This document shows positions 1 through 5,007 of a stretch of 7,971 bases of DNA, one piece after another. The stretch spans positions 1-7,971 of the forward strand of contig CALBRY010000097.1 of the NCBI GenBank assembly GCA_937927665.1. The letters run 5' to 3'. The DNA comes from an uncultured Chloroflexota bacterium. Lineage in GTDB: Bacteria > Chloroflexota > Anaerolineae > Aggregatilineales > Phototrophicaceae. The translations under genes and the position numbers were made by a program. Positions within the stretch are counted from its first letter, which is position 1. Every line of letters starts with the position of its first letter. A model generated the notes under the pieces. The model did not search any database. It was given only the letters and a program-made list of their open reading frames with translations, and had not been told where the DNA came from.

Positions 1-2
1 CC

Positions 3-503
3 AACGAGCGCTTGACCCTGACCGCGATCAGCAGCATCACCCAGAGCGATCCCGGCACGCCGATCACCGCAGAACGGATCGAAAGTTGGCTGGTAGAGAC
101 AGATTATCCGCTCGATCTGGTATCGATCAACGCGGCGGTGCGCGGGTTGGAATACAGCGAGGCGGTGATTCTAGACCCCGGCGAAATTCGCTTGAACGGT
201 GGATTACTGCATTCGTGGTTGATCGATCATGCGCGGTTAGGCGATCGTGTAATACGGAGTGAGCGCCCCCCTGCCCGTGCATCGGATCGACGCGCCCGCG
301 TGGATGTTTCGACGCGGTTAGCCGAACGCCGTGCGGGGAATATCGGCGCAAGCCGCCGCAGTTCGATCCGGTTGATCATGCTGTTCGCGCTGGCGCTGCT
401 GATCTCGACGGCGATCTTGATCGCCAGTGTCGCCAGCGATCCGCGCAGTGTTCCCGCCGCGACCGCGCCGCCCACCGCGACATTAATCGGCACACCGCCT
501 TAA
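3..503 (+). CDS. C-terminal part of a membrane-anchored protein with a winged-helix-like segment (partial, 5' end outside window)
   Basis: The reading frame is already open at base 3, with codons for Asn-Glu-Arg ahead of a TTG at 12, so this is most likely the tail of a longer gene and not a 163-residue protein. Numbering from the TTG, residues about 20-75 look like a winged helix: two helices, a third with 'INAAVRGLEY', then a hairpin ending 'RLNGGLLHSWL'. This resembles the segment that often follows the ATPase core in STAND/AAA-type proteins, but no P-loop is visible because the 5' part is missing. Residues about 83-118 are Arg-rich and probably cytoplasmic. Residues about 119-143 form one hydrophobic membrane helix, followed by some 20 residues rich in Pro, Ala and Thr ending 'TPP'. 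The positive-inside rule puts the N-terminal part in the cytoplasm. The stop overlaps the stop of the convergent kinase gene. The family assignment is inference; membrane anchoring is well supported. Confidence 0.6.
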   Translation, partial: NERLTLTAISSITQSDPGTPITAERIESWLVETDYPLDLVSINAAVRGLEYSEAVILDPGEIRLNGGLLHSWLIDHARLGDRVIRSERPPARASDRRARVDVSTRLAERRAGNIGASRRSSIRLIMLFALALLISTAILIASVASDPRSVPAATAPPTATLIGTPP

Positions 504-2350
504 GGCGTAAAGCTGCACTGCCCGGCATTCGTCGGGCAGGTTGCCAGCACATCACCGCCCCGCCTGACTTCAAAGGTTGCCCCCGGTTCGCTGCTGATCC
601 AGAATTGGCGGTTTGTGCCGACTGCTTCCCATCCAAACCGCGCTGAACACTGCGGCGGCACCTCTTGGAACTGCTGCGAGATCAGCCATACGTGATAGCA
701 TCCGCCGCTCGGCATCACATAGGAACCGGAGCGCGTCACCGGATCCCAGTCGTTCACCGAGAACGTGATCGGCGAGCCCAACTGATTCAACCGCACAAAC
801 GAAATTCCGCTGACATTCACAGAACCATTCGAACGATTTTGCAGCAACAGCGTGAACGTGTCATAGATCAACACAATCGGCGCATCAGGCGAAAGCGTCG
901 GCGTTTCGCTGGTGATCGGGTCAGGCAAAAGATTCCCGATCGGCGTCACCGTAACGGTTGGTAAGCGCGTCGGGGTTTCTGTCGGGATCGCGGTTGGTTC
1001 AGGTGTATCCGAATCAGCGCCCGGTATGGCGGTATCGGTTGGCGGCGTGACTTCGGTCGGCGGCAGTGTTTCCGTCGGTTCCTCGGTTTGATCCATGCCC
1101 ACGGGGAGGGTCTCTCCCGCTGCAATCGCGGTGCCGTCTCCCCCGCCCGAACTATCCGGCGGTGTATTGGTCAAGATGAACAGCGCCGCCGCCGCAATTG
1201 CGATCAGCAGCAGAATCACGGCGATCAACCGCAAAGGTGAAGTTTGACGCTTCGGCTGCTTCGGTTTTGAGGGTTGAGGTCTGGATGTCAGCGACTCGGC
1301 GCGTGCAAGCAGCAAAGACGCCCTAGAAGATGTATCTGTGCTGCGCGCTTGAAGCGGCACACTCTCCGACCATGTGGGATGCTCGACTGCGGGAAACTGT
1401 CCGGTCGAATTTGCTTTTGCGAATTCGTCGGTCGATAAGCGCCTTAAAAGTGGCGTTGTTCCCGTTTGGTTAGGCGGACGACTGAGCGAATAACCGAGAA
1501 ACGGCGCGTACGCCGTTTCGAGTGCGCGCACCAGCGTTTGACCATCGTTGTAGCGGCGTTTTACGTCTTTTTCGAGCGCTTTAAGAACAACTTGTTCCAC
1601 ACCAGCGGGAATATCCGGCGCGAAATTGCGGAGCGGCGGCGGCGCATCGCTGATATGGCGGAGGGCAACGCTCATCGCGCTGGGATCATCAAACGGCACA
1701 CGTCCGGTAAGCATTTGATACAGGACGATTGCCAGCGAATACAAATCACTTTGCGGGACAGCTTGAGCCGACGAAACCGCCTGCTCCGGCGCGATATAAT
1801 GCGCGCTGCCGAACGTATTCCCGATCGAACCTTCCGGCACACTGAGCGCCAATCCGAAATCGGTCAGGACGGCGCGTCCTTCCGGCGTAACCATGATATT
1901 CGATGGTTTTACGTCACGGTGGATCACGCCGCCGGAATGCGCGTAATCGAGCGCGGATGCGGTATCCGTCACGATCCGCAGCACCTGCTCCACAGGAATA
2001 CGCTGGTTGTAGGTCGCATATTCCTTGAGAATTTGTCCTAAATCGCGCCCTTCGATGAAGTTCATCGCCATGTAGTACAGGGCTTCGACTTCGCCATACT
2101 GAAAAATACTGACAATGTTGGGATGACTTAAGCGTGCGATGGCACGCGCTTCCCGGCGAAAGCGGGCGCGATATTCTTCTTCGGATTCTTGATTGCTTAA
2201 CAGCGCAGAGTCGATCACCTTGATGGCGGCGTACCGCTCCAGCTTCGGATCATATCCCCGGTATACTCGCGCCATTCCGCCGCGACCGAGAATATCAATC
2301 ACGCGGTAATCGCCTAACATGCGTCCGATTAGCGGATCGGTGAGCGCCAT
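500..2350 (-). CDS. Membrane-anchored Hanks-type Ser/Thr protein kinase (PknB-like kinase domain) with extracytoplasmic C-terminal domain
   Basis: A complete 616-residue eukaryotic-like Ser/Thr kinase that transfers ATP phosphate to Ser/Thr of protein substrates at the inner face of the membrane. The kinase domain spans about residues 15-280. It has the glycine loop GRGGMARVY (22-30), the ATP-anchoring Lys44 in 'AAIKV', helix-C Glu67, HRDVKPSN with catalytic Asp146 and Asn151, DFG at 164-166 and 'APEQ' at 187-190, so it should be active. The third loop glycine is Ala27. A Ser/Thr/Pro-rich juxtamembrane segment (about 285-371) ends in a Lys/Arg-rich stretch, then one membrane helix (about 373-394), a Thr/Pro/Glu-rich stalk (about 395-488) and a predicted beta-rich domain (about 489-616) with Cys551, 568, 605 and 612. 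No PASTA repeats are visible. ATG 2350 is favoured by AGGA five bases upstream and a good promoter. The neighbour across the divergent region is a Clp unfoldase. The ligand of the outer domain is unknown. Confidence 0.93.
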   Translation of the reverse strand: MALTDPLIGRMLGDYRVIDILGRGGMARVYRGYDPKLERYAAIKVIDSALLSNQESEEEYRARFRREARAIARLSHPNIVSIFQYGEVEALYYMAMNFIEGRDLGQILKEYATYNQRIPVEQVLRIVTDTASALDYAHSGGVIHRDVKPSNIMVTPEGRAVLTDFGLALSVPEGSIGNTFGSAHYIAPEQAVSSAQAVPQSDLYSLAIVLYQMLTGRVPFDDPSAMSVALRHISDAPPPLRNFAPDIPAGVEQVVLKALEKDVKRRYNDGQTLVRALETAYAPFLGYSLSRPPNQTGTTPLLRRLSTDEFAKANSTGQFPAVEHPTWSESVPLQARSTDTSSRASLLLARAESLTSRPQPSKPKQPKRQTSPLRLIAVILLLIAIAAAALFILTNTPPDSSGGGDGTAIAAGETLPVGMDQTEEPTETLPPTEVTPPTDTAIPGADSDTPEPTAIPTETPTRLPTVTVTPIGNLLPDPITSETPTLSPDAPIVLIYDTFTLLLQNRSNGSVNVSGISFVRLNQLGSPITFSVNDWDPVTRSGSYVMPSGGCYHVWLISQQFQEVPPQCSARFGWEAVGTNRQFWISSEPGATFEVRRGGDVLATCPTNAGQCSFTP

Positions 2351-2398
2351 GAAATTCCTACGTTATGCCTTGTGCCGCACATTCCCCAACATGCCGAC

Positions 2399-2426
2399 AT
2401 TATAGCGCACCAACCCCATCCCTCAA
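2399..2426 (-). promoter_or_regulatory. Sigma70-type promoter for the membrane kinase gene
   Basis: Read on the minus strand, this is TTGAGG (2426-2421), a 16-base spacer, then a perfect TATAAT (2404-2399). Transcription would start near 2392, giving a leader of about 40 bases before ATG 2350, with AGGA at 2359-2356 as the ribosome-binding site. The -35 box matches the consensus at four of six positions. The assignment rests on sequence alone. Confidence 0.6.
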
Positions 2427-2490
2427 AACGGACAAAGGTCAGTTCAGGCGAGAATAGAAATTACGTCAGCCGATGGGTTTGAAAACGACT

Positions 2491-2501
2491 TGCGCTATAC
2501 T
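2491..2501 (+). promoter_or_regulatory. Possible -10 region of the clp-kinase operon
   Basis: TGCGCTATACT at 2491-2501 contains TATACT, one base from consensus, and matches the TGCGCTATAAT found around the -10 box of the opposing kinase promoter. No convincing -35 box lies 15-19 bases upstream; the TTGAAA at 2479-2484 is too close (11-base spacing). If real, the start point would be near 2508 and the leader to GTG 2585 about 77 bases. This argues against translation starting at TTG 2501. Confidence 0.35.
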
Positions 2502-2584
2502 TGGGCAAATCTTGGATTGAAACACGAACGATAAACGCTTGTTCTGTAGTTGAACGAATTACACGGATCAAAGGTTGGGCTGAC

Positions 2585-4993
2585 GTGACTATACCGCCCG
2601 ATATTCCCGAAAAAGAACTGCGATCGCGCTGCGCTCCTCACATTGCGGCTGCCGCCGAGGAAGCGCGACGTTTGCAGCACGCCTATATTGGCGTGGAACA
2701 TTTCTTCATCGCCATGACGAAGCGCGAGGATGGCGCGACATCACAGCTTTTGCGACGCGCCCAACTTAACCCGCGCAATGTGCGTGCCGAAATCCGGCGC
2801 GAACTCGGTTCAGGTGAAGGCAGCATCACCGAAGTGCTGCCGCTGACCCCGCGCGCGGCGATGGTTCTGCAAATTGCCATCTTCATTGCAGACCGCGACG
2901 AAAGCGAAGATGTCGATGACGCTCATTTGCTGCTGGCACTGCTTGAGGAAGGCGAAAGCGTTCCGGTACGCAAGCTGCAAGAAATGGGTTTCCGCGTTGA
3001 ACATTGGCTGCGCCGTCTCCACAATGACGCTTATGAGCGCGATCTCGCCAATCCGATCCCGGATTCGCTGCCGTCAGAGATTCATGTAGACAGCGACGAC
3101 GATCTACTCAATTTCTCTGATCTTGAAGATTCGCTGCCGGATGATCCGTTCCGGTTCTCGTCCAGCGATGTCGCTATTCCACGCGGCGTATCCTCTGGTG
3201 GACGAAACCCGACTCCCCTGCTGGATAAATACGGGCGCGATCTGACCGCGCAAGCCGCTGATGGCAAGATTGGTCCTGCCATCGCCCGTGAGCATGAAAT
3301 TCGTGCCGTCGCTCGCACACTGGCACGCAGCAAGAAGAATAATCCGCTGCTGCTCGGTGATGCGGGAGTTGGTAAGACGGCAGTCGTTGAGGGACTGGCA
3401 TACGCGATCTACGATAAAAGCGCGCCCAAATCGTTACTTGATAAGCGTGTCGTGCAGATCGAGATCGGGACACTGGTCGCAGGAACATCACTGCGCGGTC
3501 AATTCGAGGAGCGGTTGATCGGTATTGTCGATGAGGCGCGCACGGCTGGTAACGTGATCCTGTTCATTGACGAGATACACACCATCGTCGGCGCAGGCGA
3601 TACGATTGACAGCAATCTTGACGCGGCGAACATCCTCAAACCGGCGCTGGCACGCGGCGAAATCGTGTGTATTGGCGCGACGACGCACGAGGAATACCGG
3701 CGCGCAATCGCACAAGACCCCGCGCTTGACCGACGCTTCCGCCCGATTGACATCGAAGAACCGAGCGAAGATGACACGCTCAAGATTTTGATGGGACAGC
3801 GCGAACGGCTTGAAAAGCATCACAGTGTTACGATCCGACCGGAAGCACTGGATGCGGCGGTGCGGCTGTCCGTGCGTTATCTACCCGATCGCCGTCTGCC
3901 GGATAAAGCGCTTGATCTGCTTGACGAAGCATGCGCCCGCGTCGTGATCCGCACGATCACGCCGGATGAAGAGCCTGATCCAGCGCCTAACGAAGTGCGT
4001 ATGGAAGTGATCGCCGCTGTTTTGAGCGATTGGACGGGTATCCCGATCAGTGAACTCACCAAAGACGAGAAGCGCCGTCTTTCGGAAGTCGAAAATATTC
4101 TGCTGCGCCGCGTGATCGGACAGGATGAAGCGGTTCGCACCGTCGCGGCAGCGATCAAGACCGCACGCGCCGGGTTGAAAGATCCGAACCGCCCGATCGG
4201 GGTATTCCTATTCTTGGGTCCCTCCGGCGTCGGCAAAACTGAGCTTGCGCGTTCGCTCGCCAATTTCCTGTTCGGCAGCGAGGATGCGATGCTCCGCTTG
4301 GATATGTCGGAGTTTCACGACGCGCACACCGTCGCGCGCTTGATCGGTGCGCCGCCCGGTTACAAAGATGCACAACGCGGCGGACAGCTTACCGATGGAC
4401 TGCGCCGCCGTCCGTATACCGTGGTCTTATTGGATGAAGTCGAAAAAGCTGCGCCGGAAGTATTTGATATTTTCCTGCAAGTCTTCGATGAAGGACGTTT
4501 AAGCGACGCACACGGCGGAGTCGTTGATGCGCGCAATTCTGTATTCATCATGACCAGCAATATTGGCACGGAAGAAACCGGAAAATCGCTCGGTTTTATT
4601 GGCGGCGCGGATCACTTACCCGATTACAGCGCTCACCTGAAACGCTTCTTCCGACCGGAATTTATCAACCGCGTCGATGAAGTTGTCACGTTCCGCTCGC
4701 TGCATCCGGACACGTTGGCGAAGATTCTCGAACTTCAACTCGATGAGCTTCGCAGACGGTTGGAAGAACAGCGGCTCAATCTCGAACTGACCACCGGCGC
4801 GCGTGAAATGATCCTGAGCCGGGGCTATGATCCCGTCAACGGTGCGCGTCCGCTCCGCCGTGCTATCGAACGTCTGCTCACCCGACCACTGAGCGCCCGT
4901 ATCGTTGAAGACGCGTTTAATCCCGGCGATACGATTGTTGTCGAGGTCGATAAAGAAAGAGGGATGCTTGAGTTCTCATCTGCCCGTGTGTGA
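2585..4993 (+). CDS. ClpC-like AAA+ unfoldase lacking the middle domain
   Basis: A double-ring AAA+ unfoldase of the Hsp100/Clp family that would use ATP to thread proteins through a central pore, in the cytoplasm. Numbering from GTG 2585 (802 residues): an N-terminal Clp_N double repeat (about 10-145, with 'AYIGVEHFFIAM'), an acidic Ser-rich linker (about 153-208), and AAA-1 with Walker A GDAGVGKT (258-265), Walker B Asp329-Glu330 and 'DPALDRRF'. AAA-2 has Walker A GPSGVGKT (545-552), Walker B Asp617-Glu618, 'FRPEFINRVDE' and sensor-2 'GARPLRR'. The LGF tripeptide at 669-671 lies where ClpC/ClpA carry their ClpP-docking loop. The coiled-coil middle domain of ClpB/ClpC is absent. Pore loop 1 reads 'AGTSLRG' (Leu303 for the usual Tyr), and pore loop 2 reads 'GYKD' where family members have 'GYVG'. 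GTG 2585 is chosen because AAAGG lies ten bases upstream and the 28 codons from TTG 2501 resemble no Clp sequence. A kinase-TPR gene follows after 14 bases. Whether it partners with ClpP is inferred only. Confidence 0.9.
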   Translation: MTIPPDIPEKELRSRCAPHIAAAAEEARRLQHAYIGVEHFFIAMTKREDGATSQLLRRAQLNPRNVRAEIRRELGSGEGSITEVLPLTPRAAMVLQIAIFIADRDESEDVDDAHLLLALLEEGESVPVRKLQEMGFRVEHWLRRLHNDAYERDLANPIPDSLPSEIHVDSDDDLLNFSDLEDSLPDDPFRFSSSDVAIPRGVSSGGRNPTPLLDKYGRDLTAQAADGKIGPAIAREHEIRAVARTLARSKKNNPLLLGDAGVGKTAVVEGLAYAIYDKSAPKSLLDKRVVQIEIGTLVAGTSLRGQFEERLIGIVDEARTAGNVILFIDEIHTIVGAGDTIDSNLDAANILKPALARGEIVCIGATTHEEYRRAIAQDPALDRRFRPIDIEEPSEDDTLKILMGQRERLEKHHSVTIRPEALDAAVRLSVRYLPDRRLPDKALDLLDEACARVVIRTITPDEEPDPAPNEVRMEVIAAVLSDWTGIPISELTKDEKRRLSEVENILLRRVIGQDEAVRTVAAAIKTARAGLKDPNRPIGVFLFLGPSGVGKTELARSLANFLFGSEDAMLRLDMSEFHDAHTVARLIGAPPGYKDAQRGGQLTDGLRRRPYTVVLLDEVEKAAPEVFDIFLQVFDEGRLSDAHGGVVDARNSVFIMTSNIGTEETGKSLGFIGGADHLPDYSAHLKRFFRPEFINRVDEVVTFRSLHPDTLAKILELQLDELRRRLEEQRLNLELTTGAREMILSRGYDPVNGARPLRRAIERLLTRPLSARIVEDAFNPGDTIVVEVDKERGMLEFSSARV

Positions 4994-5007
4994 GAATTAG
5001 CACGATC

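Noticed and set aside
518..539. Inverted repeat CTGCCCG / CGGGCAG with an 8-base loop, just after the plus-strand stop; possible terminator.
   Set aside because: No T-run follows on the plus strand, and on the minus strand it lies inside the last codons of the kinase gene. The bases encode the Cys-containing C-terminus, so coding explains them.
1466..2041. 191-codon open frame on the plus strand.
   Set aside because: It lies fully antisense to the kinase catalytic domain, has no recognisable domain and has an Arg-rich composition typical of a shadow frame.
2501..2584. Upstream in-frame TTG start adding 28 residues to the Clp protein.
   Set aside because: The added residues do not resemble a Clp N-terminus, the TTG overlaps a -10-like TATACT, and GTG 2585 has an AAAGG upstream.
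4990..4992. GTG start for the kinase-TPR gene overlapping the Clp stop (GTGTGA).
   Set aside because: Possible, but no ribosome-binding site precedes it; ATG 5008 was preferred. The difference is only six residues and cannot be settled from sequence.
2585..4993. Assignment as ClpB disaggregase or type VI secretion ClpV.
   Set aside because: There is no middle coiled coil, an LGF loop is present, and no secretion-system genes are nearby. A ClpC-like unfoldase fits better.
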